64,000 bases of DNA from Cyrtodaria siliqua (taxonomy: Eukaryota; Mollusca; Bivalvia; Adapedonta; Hiatellidae), in contig JAWPHD010001826.1 of assembly GCA_037043455.1 (NCBI GenBank), positions 1 to 64,000 on the forward strand, written 5' to 3'. The notes under the pieces were generated by a model. That model made no database searches. It had not been told where the DNA came from and was given only the letters and a program-made list of their open reading frames with translations. Of the stretch, positions 23,346 to 36,400 are shown in pieces. Position numbers and translations under genes: made by a program. The first letter of the stretch is position 1, and the number at the start of each line of letters is the position of its first letter.

Positions 23346-24727
23346 ATATAGTTGAATTGGGTTTTACGGTGCACTTATACAAAATGGTCATAAAGCGCCT
23401 AGCAGGAATGAACACACTGAATCTAGACCCATAAGAAACTTTACAAAATGGACTTTCTCACATGCAGAACTTCAGAGTTGCAAAGTATACTTTGCTTGGA
23501 CAATCCATTTACGCTTGAGTCACGATTGCTTTGTTTCTTGCCACCACTCAAATGACACCTTGAAGTCATGCAGGGAACGTGACGATAACCAAATGTAAAA
23601 CCTTCTGAATTTGACCTGATTGTTCCCCTCTGCAAAGAAGAAGACAATCACTGTTCTTGCTACTTCGCGTATTTCAGCAAAACGAGATATACATGTAAAA
23701 CTTCTCCCAGTTCTTTAAAAGTGGGCCACTAATATACACTATAAAACGTTTGACATTACTGTTGGTTTATATCTCCTCATATCACTTGATTGATTGACTA
23801 GCTAGCGTATTTGAATGGAGGAAACTAATTACACAGCCATTTAAATACACATGTAGATTCACATTGTGTTTTTGACTGGGGCAATCTGACTCCATAAGAA
23901 TTAAATCAACCACAAGAGCTTGGTATGAAATAAAACATTTGTTTTAAAAGGAATGTAGGCATACATCCAAACAATCGTCATTATTGAGAGTTCTGAAAAT
24001 CTTGTAAACAAGTCGAAGAATTATCAAAATCGGATGATATACAAAGGGGATATGATCATTTGAAAGTTCTTTTGAAACGGATACACAAGTCGCCATTTTG
24101 AGAACTATGACACTACAGCTCTAAATTATTTTACCATATATGGAATATTTATAAATAATTTGTTACTTAACTGATTTATAGGAAAAAAGTCATAGCAACT
24201 GCTTGAAAAATAAGTTTACTAATGTGTAATAATGCATTATATGGCCAGTAAAGTAGGTTGCGTTTATTTGAAATTATTTTCTTTGCTTAAATTCTATTTA
24301 TAAATAGGCCCTATCCCATAAATGATAATTTACAACTATGATGTCGCATTTTTCTAACAGGACAATTGTCTTTATAAATGTAACAAACATGGGAACTTGT
24401 ACACATTCAAGATAGACCGTGATTGTGTACGATTTCGTTAACTTATCAGGTATATTGTTTAAATCCTAATATATTAATGAACTGCAAAAGATTTCCTTCA
24501 TCATGATAATATCCTACCAGTGCAGCTCTTATCTGTAGTTACATTTTAATGATATCATTTATAGTGATTATTAATATAGAAAGCGTCGATAACCAAGGCA
24601 GGCTTCGATACTTATCATCGCTGTAAGTATTTATCAGGTATAATTAACGATAATTAGTGTCGTGTGCCAACTAATATAACGACCGCACGCTTCCGTCGGA
24701 GCGGAAGTAATTATGTAATTATTAAAC
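23346..24727. other. conserved upstream flank of RASSF-like copy 2
   Basis: It is collinear with 11431-12869, including the GGGTTTTACGGTGCACTTAT repeat and the palindromic CTTCCGTCGGAGCGGAAG before the promoter. No coding sequence is supported. A minus-strand open frame at 23441-23647 is a reading of the dispersed repeat. Confidence 0.6.
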
Positions 24728-24766
24728 CACGTGCCACGCGATTAATTCAAATCACCAATATAAAAG
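24728..24766 (+). promoter_or_regulatory. core promoter of RASSF-like copy 2
   Basis: CACGTG at 24728-24733 and TATAAAAG at 24759-24766 have the same 31-bp offset as in the other copies, and the ATG is 142 bp after the TATA box. A minimal upstream ORF, ATG ATC TGA at 24809-24817, lies in the predicted leader. Confidence 0.7.
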
Positions 24767-24900
24767 TTGGTAAATCACTGACCAGAGCATTGACTCCTCA
24801 TATTCTTCATGATCTGATCATCAACATTAGTTCTTCTTACACTACCGACGTTGCATTACTCACCATCTATTTTGAAAAGAGAATTGTATCAACCAGCAAA

Positions 24901-26528
24901 ATGGTAAGTGCCGTTAACTTCAATTGAGTCTATAGTTAAATTCACACAAGTGATAAATATTGGAATGAACTTTGTTTAAATGCATGCAAGTGATATTATA
25001 TTCAAGAATAATTAAAGGCAATTTGATGTGGGGTTGATTTTTAATTTTTCGCCGAAGTTATTCCATACACCCATCTTGCTCATAGCGAACACACGTTAGG
25101 AGATGCATGTGTTTATACATTTCAGTATTATGATATTCTACAATTGTTTATTGTTCATATTGTCTGTCTTCGCTGTTTAAGGTGTTGTAATTTTAGTTTG
25201 AATGCCTTACACTTGTGATTATCGTGTTGGTTGAAGTAATTGAATAAGATAACGATGAACCAATGTTTATGTAATTATTTCATTTATTATTAAGTTTAGC
25301 AAATAAAAACAAATGTACATGTAATAGCTTACCACCATCACTTATTTTTGTGTTACCAATTCATTTCTCAGTGCATTATTAAATTATATATATCATTATT
25401 TACTGATTTCTTTTGCAGATTGATACTCCGAAGCAAAGACGGAGCGTTAGTGTTATTGTGAATAACGAGGCTGTAATCATCCAGGATGTCACGAGGTACA
25501 CAACTTGTGATGACGTAATCAAAATGGCGCTTCAAATGTCTGCACTTAATGACGATACCTTTCGCTTTGCATTGTTTGTATTTTGCACCAACGGTGTGGA
25601 GAAAGTGTTGTCTGGGAAAAATAAAATCCTGAAAGTATTACGATCTTTGGGAGCGGACGAAAACAAGTATGTTATTGTTCTTAAACCAACTGACTCATCA
25701 AAGATGGCCGCTATACCACGTGCCAAACAGAAGCTGCAGGGTTTAAGGTCAATGATTATGAAAATTTCAAAGCGTCGCTCAGACAAGAAACATGCTTTTA
25801 TCGAGAACAACTTGAACACAATTAACAATGGTCTACAGATCAGCATGAAGGAACAAAACATTACATCCGATACTACAGACAGGACCATGAACAATTCAAA
25901 CGCACAGGTTTCGGGAAAATTAGAACTGATGCACCGTTATATCAATGATAGTCTAAACTACTCACACGTCTCTGATGGATGCTTTTTACTATTTACAAAA
26001 GAAGGTGGACGCAGCCGTCTTCCAACGTCGCAAAGTTTTCACAGAAGTATCTTGAACAACGCATTCGTAAATGAACTTGACGATGATTTTAAATCGCACG
26101 ATGATGCGTTTGTTGACAGCATTGCGAGTATTGAGGACTCTGTAAGTTCTGTTCTAGATGATACAGTTATTCTGAAAGGAAGGGATCTATTTAATGATTG
26201 TCTAATCGACGAGGACGATGAAGCCTTTGTCAGCGATTGCGATGATGACGAAAACGTTATCAGCGAGGACAATGAGTGTAGCAGCATTTGTGAGTTGGAA
26301 AGAAATATCTACGATGTCGATGCAGATGAGACGGTTGTTAACCTGGATAGGATTAGAAACATTTTCCGTAACGATGGCGTATGTACTATTCCATCATTCG
26401 ACGAAGCCTTAGAAAGTTTCATGAATACGTTAATGAAACGTTCTGACGACGAGACTAGTGATGAAGGTCTGAGTTCCATGGGAAGTGACGTACACCTGTC
26501 TGAGGCTGGTGCACGTGTCAACATATAG
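24901..26528 (+). CDS. RASSF-like Ras-association domain protein, copy 2
   Basis: Exon 1 ends with ATG at 24901-24903 before GTAAGT. The intron is 24904-25418 and exon 2 is 25419-26528 (stop 26526-26528). The product is 370 residues starting MIDTPKQRRS. The RA domain reads the same as copy 1 with a few changes (LQMSALNDDTFRF, CTNGVEKVLSGKNK). Compared with copies 1 and 3 it lacks two residues after the RA domain (DSSKMAAI in place of DS.KSKMAAI), an in-frame 6-bp difference. The basic region is KRRSDKKHAFIEN. The acidic tail and SDEGLSSMGSDVHLSEAG end are kept. No frame break is present. The leader frame upstream of the ATG is open for about 79 codons, but it has a stop at the corresponding point in copy 1 and lies over the TATA box, so it is not taken as coding. 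Confidence 0.75.
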
Positions 26529-26571
26529 GAATGATTGAAGTAACAATACATACGATATATTTTAGAATTCA

Positions 26572-26577
26572 AATAAA
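26572..26577 (+). promoter_or_regulatory. polyadenylation signal, copy 2
   Basis: AATAAA lies 43 bp after the stop, matching the position in copies 1 and 3. Confidence 0.6.
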
Positions 26578-26579
26578 TG

Positions 26580-27830
26580 CATAGTTGTTTGTTGCAGTTT
26601 GAAGCGGATTCTTTGAAATTGCTTATATGTGCTAAATTGTTATTGAAATGTTATGTACGTATGTTTTATATAAAAAAAATGAAATTATAATTTGTCAAAG
26701 GCATATGTACAATGTCAATAAATGTATGCAAATAAAAAAAACGTATTCATTTATTTTATCTATTCACATTAAACATAAACAATACATATATCAATAATCA
26801 CAGTAAACGTGTGCCGTTTGTTGCACACATGCAATGTATGGCTCCTACACACTGGCGATGTTAATACATTAAGATCCAGTGTTGATTATAACTTTCGCAC
26901 GAGTGTCACCTTATTATCAAATTTAGGTTCATTATGCACCAGTCTTAACATCTTAACGTTGGGTTATCTTAACATTAAGTGTTAATCATAGACCTTTATT
27001 TATTAAGGCTAACTGACCTTTATAGAGGACATCCCCACGACGTTATCGTCACGTGATCATCACAGTCTTCAACACACGCGCATCATTGCTTAAAGCTATA
27101 CACACCATATACATCGGTGTGCTTGACTTTATTAAATATGGATTGTGTATCTTTAACTGCTCGGATTACACCCAGAACCATAATTTATAGAATACAAATC
27201 ATCGTTCGGTCTTTTCCATTTAGCTCGTTGTGCATCGGATTTGTCTCATCTATTTCCGTTACCGTTAAAAAGACGGGATTACGATTACGGGAATCTTCGA
27301 GGACGTTGTTCGGTGTTGTACGGAGAAGTCGGAATCGACATTAGACGTCATTATACAATTCAATATTGACCAGGCACTCATGTTAGGTCCTCCGTTTATA
27401 GAATACGATGTTGATTGACATCATGCGTGATTTGATAAGCATTTATAACAATTCCTAAGTTTATCACTTTCCTCCATCTTAGCTGATACGGAAACTAGAA
27501 AGGAAATATTTAAACAATATTATAATTCACTGGTGAACCAGATATACACGTATACTTGTAGGACGTACGTCTATAGTACGGCTTCGTGCGTGCACGAATG
27601 TTCAACTTCGTGTGTGCTTATATGTATCCATGTGTAAATAAAGATCTGTATCTGTTATGCAGGGAGGTTATATCTACCCAGACCATACAAACTGTCAATA
27701 CAGATCTGCAAAAATTGAAGCAAACTATTTGAAACCACAAACATAAAAGGGTTAGAAACAGGAGTATCGCATTGAAACGGTCAGTGGCAAAAAGTCCGCT
27801 AGGTTATTTAAACCAGTTTTGAGGGTGCAC
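26580..27830. repeat. 3' flanking block D, copy 3
   Basis: It is collinear with block D after copy 1, with CACGTG at 27050-27055 and CGTTCGGTCTTTTCCATTT. A 75-codon frame (27117-27344) is not conserved between block copies. The block ends with one R1-type unit (AAAAGGGTTAGAAACAGGAG ... TTTTGAGGGTGCAC) joined to a gene fragment, the same chimeric join as at 16856-16920. Confidence 0.75.
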
Positions 27831-28171
27831 TGAGTTCCATGAGAAGTTACGTGCACCTGTCTGAGGCTGGTGCACGAGTCAACATATAGGAATTATTGAA
27901 GTAACAATACATACTATATATTTTAGAATTCAAATACATCCATATTTGTTTGTTGCAGTGCACCTGTCTGAGGCTGGTGCACGTGTCAACATATAGGAAT
28001 TATTGAAGTAACAATACATACTATATATTTTAGAATTTAAATACATCCATATTTGTTTGTTGCAGTGCACCTGTCTGAGTCTGGTGCACCTGTCAAAATA
28101 TAGGAATTCTTGAAGTAACAATACATACTATATATTTTAGAATTCAAATACATCCATATTAGTTTGTTGCA
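27831..28171 (+). repeat. three 107-bp repeats made from the RASSF-like gene end
   Basis: After GAGTTCCATGAGAAGTTACG (the gene end minus most of the coding part), units start at 27851, 27958 and 28065 with GTGCACCTGTCTGAGGCTGG. Each carries the last codons (HLSEAGARVNI-like), the stop and the 3' sequence as far as TTTGTTTGTTGCAG. The unit therefore spans the stop codon and polyadenylation region. In these copies AAATAAATGC has become AAATACATCC, so the AATAAA is lost. Confidence 0.85.
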
Positions 28172-29035
28172 GTTTGAAGCGAATTCTTTGAAATTGCTTA
28201 TAAATATGTGCTGCATTGTTATTGAAATATTATGTATGTTTGTTTGTTTTATAAATAAAATGAAATTATAATTTGTCAAAGGCAAATGTAAAATGAAAAT
28301 AAATGTATTCAAATGAAAAAACAAACGTATTAATTTATTTGATATATTCACATTAAACCAAACATAAACGAAACGTATCTCAATAATCACAGTAAACGTG
28401 TGCCATATGTTGCATACATGCAAATTATGGCTTCTAACCATTCGCGATTTTAATACATTAAGATCGAGTGTTGATTATTACTTTCGCACGAGTATCACCT
28501 TATTATCAAATTTAGGATCATTACGCCCTAATTAACATCTTACTTTTGTATTTATCTTAACATTACGTGTTAATCATAGACATTTATTATTAAGGTTTAG
28601 TTACACTGACATTTACAAAGGACATCCAAAATGTTATCATCACGTGATCATCAACATCTTCAACACCCGCGCATCACTGCCTAAAGCTATACATGCCATA
28701 TACATTGGTGTGCTTAACATTATTATATATGCATTGTGTAGCTTTAATAGCTCGGATTAACTCAGAACCACAATTTATAGAATACGAGTCATCGTTCGGT
28801 CTTTTCCATTCAGCAGGTTGAACATCGGAATTGCCTCGTATATTTTCGTTACGGTTTAAAAGATGGGATTACAGAAATCTTCGAGGTAGTCACGTTGTTC
28901 GGTGTCGTATGGAGAAGACCGGATCAACCGAATCGACATATGACGTCATCATACAATTCAATATTAAACAGGCACTCATGTTCGACTCTCTATTGATAGA
29001 ACACGATGTCGAATAACAGCATGCATGAAATTGAT
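28172..29035. repeat. 3' flanking block D, copy 4
   Basis: The block resumes with TTGAAGCGAATTCTTTGAAA. It carries CACGTG at 28641-28646 and TGACGTCA at 28941-28948. Nothing in it looks coding. Confidence 0.75.
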
Positions 29036-29225
29036 AACGTGTCAACATATAGGAATTATTGAAGTAACAATACATATAATATATTTTAGAATTCAAATAC
29101 ATCCATATTTGTTTGTTGCAGTGCACCTGTCTGAGTCTGGTGCACGTGTTAAAATATAGGAATTATTGAAGTACAATACATACTATATATTTTAGAATTA
29201 AATACATTCATATTTGTATGTTGCA
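29036..29225 (+). repeat. two further partial 107-bp gene-end units
   Basis: ACGTGTCAACATATAGGAAT at 29036 resumes a gene-end unit in its middle. One further unit follows from 29121 (GTGCACCTGTCTGAGTCTGG). They then run into a fifth block D at TTGAAGCGGATTCTTCGAAA. Confidence 0.8.
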
Positions 29226-29960
29226 GTTTGAAGCGGATTCTTCGAAATTGCTTATATGTGTTGCATTGTTATTGAAATGTTATGTATGTTTGTTTGTTTT
29301 ATTTAAGGATTGTTTTTCATTTTTTGCGATGTTATCGAAGTATAACACGGCAATGATGGGTCACAAATTGTACGCGGTTTTATACAAAATGTGTGACCCA
29401 TCATCGACGTGTTAAAATGTTATCGTCACGTGATCATCAAGATCTTCAACACCAGGGCATCACTGCTTAAAGCTATACATGCCATATAAATTGGTGTGCT
29501 TAACATTATTATATTTGCATTGTGTAGCTTTAATAGCTCGGATTAACTCAGAACCACAATTTATAGAATACGAGTCATCGTTCGGTCTATTCCATTTAGC
29601 AGGTTGAACATCGGAATTGCCTCATATTTTTCCGTTACGGTTTAAAATATGGGATTACAGAAATCTTCGAGGTAGTCACGTTGTTCGGTGTCGTATGGAG
29701 AAGACCGGATCAATCGAATCGACATATGCCGTCATCATACAATTCAATATTAAACAGGCACTCATGTTAGACTCTCTATTGATAGAACACGATGTCGAAT
29801 AACAGCATGCATGAAATTGATAAGCGTTTATAACCATTATTAAGTTTATCACCTTTCTCCATCTTAACCGATACGGAAACTAGAAAGGAAATGTTTGAAC
29901 AGATATAATTTAATGGTGAACCAGATTCACGCGTTGACATGTAGGACTTAAATCATAACA
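29226..29960. repeat. 3' flanking block D, copy 5
   Basis: It repeats 28172-29035 closely (for example CACGTG at 29427-29432 and the ACATCGGAATTGCCTCATAT phrase). About 300 bp are replaced by a hairpin-forming segment, and TGACGTCA has become TGCCGTCA. Confidence 0.75.
29344..29413. repeat. short perfect-like hairpin
   Basis: AACACGGCAATGATGGGTCA at the left faces TGACCCATCATCGACGTGTT at the right, separated by about 25 bp. The arms are about 22 bp with two mismatches. The segment marks the deletion point in block D copy 5. Confidence 0.8.
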
Positions 29961-29969
29961 AAAGCTACT

Positions 29970-30045
29970 TGTGTGTGTGTGTGTGTCTGCGTGTGCGTGC
30001 GTGCGCGCGTGCGTACGTACGTGCGTGCGTTGGTGCGTGCTGGCG
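29970..30045. repeat. GTGTG / GTGCGTGC simple repeat
   Basis: An alternating purine-pyrimidine tract, GTGTGTGTGTGTCTGCGTGTG followed by GCGTGCGTGCGCGC-like sequence, corresponds to shorter versions at 18250-18290 and 48970-49015. A 95-codon frame rich in C, V and A over it is an artefact. Confidence 0.85.
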
Positions 30046-30079
30046 TGCATGTTCAACTTCATGTGTGCTTATGTGTGTC

Positions 30080-31199
30080 CATGTGTCAATAAAGGTATCC
30101 ATCTCTTATGCATGGAGGTTATACGCAAACCAAACATACTGCCAATAAAGATATGCATCTCTTATGCATGGAGGTTACACAAACCATACATACTGTCAAT
30201 AAAGGTATGCATCTCGTATGCATGGAGGTTGTACACAAACCATACATACTGTCAATAAAGGTATGCATCTCTTATGCATGGATTTTATACGCAAACCATA
30301 CATACTGTCAATAGAGATATGCATCTCTTATGCATGGAGGTTATACACAAACCATGCATACTGTCAATAAAGGTATGCATCTCTTATGCAAGGAGGTTAT
30401 ACGCAAACCATACATACTGTCAATAAAGGTAAGCATCTCTTGTGTATGGAGGTTATACACAAACCATACATACTGTCAATAAAGGTATGCATCCCGTATG
30501 CATGGAGGTTATACACAAACCATACAAACTGTCATTAAAAGTATGCATCTCGTATGCATGGAGGTTACACAAAAACCATACACACTGTCAGTAAAGTATG
30601 CATCTCGTATGCATGGATGTTATACACAAACCATACATACTGTCAATAAAGGTATGCATCTCTTATGCGTGGAGGTTATACACAAACCATATATACTGTC
30701 AATAAAGATATGCATCTCGTATGCATGGAGGTTATACGCAAACCATACATACTGTCAATAAAGGTATGCATCTCTTATGCATGGATGTTATACACAAACC
30801 ATACATACTGTCAATAAATGTATGCATCTCTTATGCATGGAGGTTATACACAAACCATACATACTGTCAATAAAGAACGGAGGTTATACACAAACCATTC
30901 ATACTGTCAATAAAGATTTGCATCGCTTATGCATGGAGGTTATACACAAACCATACATACCGTCAATAAAGATGTGCATCTCTTATGCATGGAGGTTATA
31001 CACAAACCATACATACTGTCAATTAAGATGTGCATCTCTTATGCATGGAGGTTATACACAAACCATACATACCGTCAATAAAGGTATGCATCTCGTATGC
31101 ATAGAGGTTATACACAAACCATACCTACTGTCAATAAAGATATGCATCTCTTATGCATGGAGGTTATACACAAACCATACATACTGTCAATAAAGGTAT
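30080..31199. repeat. 56-bp tandem array, unit 2 (left part)
   Basis: About 20 units of the same 56-bp sequence as at 18335-19545 are present, here mostly with AATAAAGGTAT. The last unit stops abruptly after AATAAAGGTAT at 31199, and the array resumes at 37509 with GCATCTCGTATGCATGGAGG. Confidence 0.95.
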
Positions 31200-31252
31200 T
31201 TATTAATTAACTACTTAATGTTGTAGTGACAATTGACTTTTTTTTTTAAAAA

Positions 31253-32400
31253 TTGTTGGGACCACCTAGAAAATGGATAACTATGATATCATTGGAAAGT
31301 ATAAACCCTCTCCAACAAGGATCAGTTGAAATTACTTGCGCAAAGTGGTACGATTTTTGGCAGTCAACTGTTAAAATACATGACCCTCATAAAACAAAAA
31401 AATATTGTTTTAAACATAAATCACAAAAGAGATGAATGAACACACTCTAAAGCAATCTTTTGCAAAAAAAATGAGTTAGATATTTTGTGTTCAACTTTCA
31501 GTAGAATTTGTTTTCCATATATGTCACTTATTTTTGGAAACAGACGCGATAAACGGATGCATAAAGGGAGATAATAAAATTAAAAAATTATCAAACATAT
31601 GCAGCTTCGCTTTTATCGTAAACCACTGGTGGATTGATAGCAAATGAAGTATTAAGCCTTACTGATTACAATCTGCATCTAACATGTGTTTTAAAATACA
31701 TTAATTTAAAGAAAACGTTTCTAAAACGAGCTATGGTGAAACCAAAACACACCTGGAAATCAGTTTTATGAAGATTTATTATGTTTCTTAATTTAATATT
31801 TGTTGTTTGCGTTTAACACGTTTAAATTTAACTATGTTTTATTATATGCGTTATGAATTGCCTACATTAAACTTTAAGATGGATATCAGTGTATTGAACT
31901 ATTTAATATTTTAACTCACACACAAATATTTGTATGATTTTGAATACGTATTGTAAGTAAAATCAAACACTTTAAAAAAAAAGTATTTATTTAACACATT
32001 TTTATTTTAAAGCAACGAGATACATACCTATATAGTATTAGTTACAATTCGATTGTATTAGCATGTTTAAGGCTTCACTTAAAATATATCTGTGTATCAT
32101 ACACATAGTATAATCCATATTTGATACACTCTGTATTTATTTCTTTTTTATGCATATACCGTTTATATACCAACACGTGTGATAATTGTTGATGTGTATT
32201 AATTTGCCTTATACTCACTTATCTTCTATTAATTCCAAATAAAAAGCACTTTTAATTATTATCTCATCTGTAATCTATATCTCCATTATATCCAACTTGG
32301 TTGTCAAGAAGACAACCATTGCTATTTGTCTTTTTGTTAAATGAAGTTCCACGTATATCCATGGCTTGTGCATATGTTATCCATTCCTTTCGTTAACATC
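31253..32400. other. AT-rich insert interior, no gene
   Basis: I see no coding signal or repeat family here beyond local A/T runs. Confidence 0.5.
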
Positions 32401-32409
32401 TACTTAACA

Positions 32410-32640
32410 CTGTATTGTCGAATGTTGTGACCAAGTGGATAAACACTTTCAACTCTGAATCCGGATATCACGGGTCTGAGACTCACTGGTGCCAGGCGAT
32501 ACTTCGGTGTCCTTAGGCAAGACTCTAGCCTCGTCCGTCGGACGGGAGTGTTAACCGGTCTGTCCTTGTATCGGAGTCTATCTTTCGAGCACTTTAAAGA
32601 ACCATTGGAATATATTCGATAGTAATCGTAATATACATTT
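32410..32640 (+). mobile_element. SINE-like sequence with V/Deu-type core
   Basis: A tRNA-like head (GTTGTGACCAAGTGGATAAAC, then CACGGGTCTGAGACTC as a weak B box) is followed by CTTCGGTGTCCTTAGGCAAG. This closely resembles the conserved GTGTCCTTGGGCAAG core of widespread animal SINEs. The orientation is plus. A reading frame on the minus strand here is not supported. Confidence 0.55.
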
Positions 32641-32689
32641 CCTAAACTGCTCCAATACGATACCAAGGTGTTAACCCTTTTATATGTAT

Positions 32690-33080
32690 AGTGTCACATA
32701 CTTTTTTTCTATATATCCTTGTAATTGTTGTTTGTTTCAAATTTGTGAATTTCCTGTCCGACTTTTATACCTTCTTTTGAGGTTAAGTTCACTTTTTATA
32801 CTTATGATGTGTGAACTATATCTTTGTCCATATGTTTCCACCAATGGCAACTTTTTACAGTATACAGGAATACATATTACATCTTCCATTTTGATTTTAA
32901 TCTTTTGCATTGCTAAAGTGTTATGTTTTGTTCTTAAGTTACATTTCCACTTCACTATGCATATGACAATGTTAAGTTCTCCTTGATATTTTCCTACTAC
33001 GATAGCATCATTGTACTGGGCTTGGGTTAGCTTTGTTACAAAAGTGTTCGCCTGATTTACACTTACAACGCTCAACTAGA
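32690..33080. repeat. R1-related and unclassified repeat sequence
   Basis: TTTGTGAATTTCCTGTCCGACTT and the following bases resemble the reverse complement of the leader of R1. The rest is unrecognised. Open frames of 100-112 codons on opposite strands overlap each other and show no domain. Confidence 0.35.
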
Positions 33081-33139
33081 GCCAGTCGATGGATGCCATC
33101 ACACAACATCCGTATTTTCGATATCTCAATGATACCTCA

Positions 33140-33430
33140 TGTCCAGACCTTGACCTTGATGGTGAAGGTCAAATTTCAGAACTGTATTGACATCCTCTCA
33201 TCCTCAACACGCTTCATACTCAGTTTCAGCTTATTACCTGGAACGGTCTAGAAGGATTTCCGTGCACAAGCCATTTTCAGGCAAAACAATAAGTCCTGAC
33301 CTTGACCTTGATGATGAAAATCTAATTTCAGACCTTTAGTGACAACCTCATCTTCAACAATCTTCCCATAACGTTTCAGCTTTTTACCTCGAATGGTCTG
33401 GAAGGAGTTCCTTCCAAAAGTATTTCTTTG
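33140..33430. repeat. diverged tandem duplication (about 150-160 bp)
   Basis: GACCTTGACCTTGATGGTGA ... ACCTGGAACGGTCTAGAAGG is repeated as GACCTTGACCTTGATGATGA ... ACCTCGAATGGTCTGGAAGG. The period is about 150-160 bp. There is no coding signal. Confidence 0.7.
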
Positions 33431-36400
33431 AAGAAAAAAATGAGTTGTGAACTTAGACGGTCAAGGTCAATAACTACTGATGGAAGCAACAAACACAAAC
33501 AAGAGATACAAGTAGCAGACTCGGTTTTATTGATTCTGTTCATGAGAGGTAATGTAAAGTGCAACACCTCTCACGCCTAATAATAGGGGTTTAAGCGATA
33601 TTCTTCTTTAAAGCCACAAAGATTGGGCTTGATGATCCCAAAGGATCAGTAAGTAATAACACTACTAATTTGTAGTATTTTTACGGCCGCCACACAGTAC
33701 TAAATAAATGCTAGTGTGAATATCAATAAATACTGAACAGGGGATCTCTTAAAAGCAAGAATCATAAACAAGAGATAAAAGTAGCAGACATCTTAAATGC
33801 AAACCTTTTGACCTAATCAAATTTTCTGTAAAGACGGATTTTTAATATCTCGAACCGTTCAGGATTAGTTCCGTCCACAAGGTCGTGACGGAAGGGCTCT
33901 CAGAGTGACGGACGGACTGCTTCAAAAAAATATATCGTGAATGACATGTTGTTTCTTATGCAAACGTATGATGCTGTGGAACAAGACCGTTTACAGCTGC
34001 AAATGCATGATGTGTTACGAGAAGATCTGATGCCATTTCTCCCAAGAAATACGTCTGTTTCAATCCGTTATCACTCATTGCCCATCCATGTCTAACAAGG
34101 AACTCGGGCTCTTGTTTTGAATTATCGGCATTCATCCTTAGTGTTGCTTGAGTCGATGCATGTCTTACAGGGAGCTTAAAACTGCCTTCACATCATGGTG
34201 GAAGCTTTGCTAAACAGATAAATTTTAATCCGACAACTTCATTCATAGTTTATCGAAACTATGGTGAAACACTGCACAATGTCCCTTACCTTTGGGTCTT
34301 ACGAAAATGGCTGCAAAAGATCTGTTTCAAAAGCCCTGTCATAGCCTGAGTCATATTTAATTGCTACTCTATTTTTGAAGCTAGATCACATTGATAATTG
34401 TTTTATTTCCAATTACATAAAATGATCAAACAGAGTCGCAACCGGTTAGTCAAAAACTGCAGGAAAAAATGCTCGTTTAGAGTCACAAATAGTGGTTTGT
34501 TGCTCCAGATACCGATAAATGTTCCATTTTCGCAGTGTCGAAAGGAAAAATGGCCTTGTAAAAAACAATATTTCACATGTCTTCTTTCCAAAAGGTATTC
34601 AGGTAACTATCTTGCGTAGTTAGAATGTTTTATGCTGACGAAATAAGGCAGCATACTTGCCTGCGTCGCGAGATGTAATATCCAATCACCCGATCGTTCC
34701 GCCCTAATGCTGGTTAACATCAACTGTTTCCAGAAACATAAATCAGAACTTGAATGTTGCCGACTTTGAAAAACCGTAAGCACCAAGTTCTGAGATTTCC
34801 TGGGCGATATTTCCTGATATGGTAATTTCAATTGCGTGGCGTCATCTGCTGAATCCATGGATGCTTTATCGGAACCATTATAAAGTGTTTCTCTAATCTG
34901 TCAAAACGTGTCAAAAAGCAAAAACAAAAAAAAGAACGACACAAGAAGCACCGTCATTAGCGCTTCATATGTTGGTGTTAGTCCAAGAAAACTTCTGTGG
35001 TACTCTTTCCAGTCAACATACTCTCAACTGTAGAAGAAGCATATACATTAGAGTATGTAAGCAAATCTATTAGTCTAGCGTCACCGTATACCCTTTCTAT
35101 CTGCTAGTCGAACAGTGTGAATGGAGTTCTGTGGACCTGAGTTCACTTGCTGTGCAACTGCAACAATTGCTGGTCCATCGTCTGAATATGTTTGTCTTTG
35201 CCTGACAATACTTGATAGAGATAGACGTGTAGATGGTGGACATATCGGTTGGACTTGTATAGATATATGGTGGGAGCATACACTGCAATTTTATTAGGCT
35301 CATGAACTGGAAAAGGCCAACCATATATATTTTGATCAGATGTCATATCAATAACTGCAGTGTTTGACATGTTTCGGCAAGGCATAGATCTCAGGAAATC
35401 TCATGTGAAGTATTTGATATTAATTCCAAAATTAATTACTAAAGCGAAACGTATCTTGGTGGGACTGGTCTTGTAGTAGACTTTTAAAAGGTAATTGTAG
35501 TTATTAATACATGTATAGCTTATTTTCATGAGAAATTTTACTTTTCTGTTCCTTATTTCTTGGAATTAAAATAGAGGTACTGTCGTCACCATCTTTCGTT
35601 TGAAAGCACACACTTGATAACGAGTGAAATGTATTCTTGTCATTTACTGTTTGCTATAACAAGCACAGAAACGGATTAGTTCAGAAGATTGATTAGCGTC
35701 TTTGAGCCAGAGTTCGGTGGTAGACTGTATCCTGTTGAAGAAAAAGCAACCTTCCAAAAACTATATCAAAGAAAAGCGACCTTCCAAAAACTATATTTAT
35801 CTTCGAAAGTGACATGGATTCTCACTAGTGAAGGAGAACCCATCATTGGTAATGGACACACCTTTTTAACTATTTTACACGCAGGTATGAGGCAAGAACA
35901 ATACAAAATCAATTAGTACTTTGAATTGCGGGAAAAACGTGCGCGTTGTGAACATCGCAAGTGATCGGCTGTGCATAGTACATTCTTAAACTTATATAAT
36001 TATACAACCGTCTTGATCGCAGCAAAAAAGGAGTAGTAAAGTATCTTTCCAACATTAAAATCAGAGTGGTTCATGTATGTATTGTACAGAAAAATGAGTA
36101 AAGCTAATTAAAAAGTGAATAATTTATATATTCATTAAGAAACTAATAAGATTAGTAAAACGCCATTGATTAATTATCTCCCTTTATATACAGTTTAAAA
36201 TCATTTTGGATAACCAAACATATTTTAAAATTTGTGTGTGATATTTAAAATCATGTATATTATCAATATAATGCATAATATAACAGTAACTTAAAAGCAA
36301 CAACAACAACAAAATATTTTCATATATTAGTAGCATACATGTTTAAGCATTAAAATATAAAAATCAGATTAGGAAAAGTTTCGTCATAATTTGAGAAAGT

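Noticed and set aside
29971..31193. Plus-strand frames of 68-138 codons, Cys/Val-rich start then YTQTIHTVNK
   Set aside because: They are readings of the simple repeat and the 56-bp array.
32737..33075. 112-codon minus-strand frame overlapping a 100-codon plus-strand frame
   Set aside because: Neither shows a domain, both overlap R1-related sequence, and no duplicated or conserved copy supports coding.
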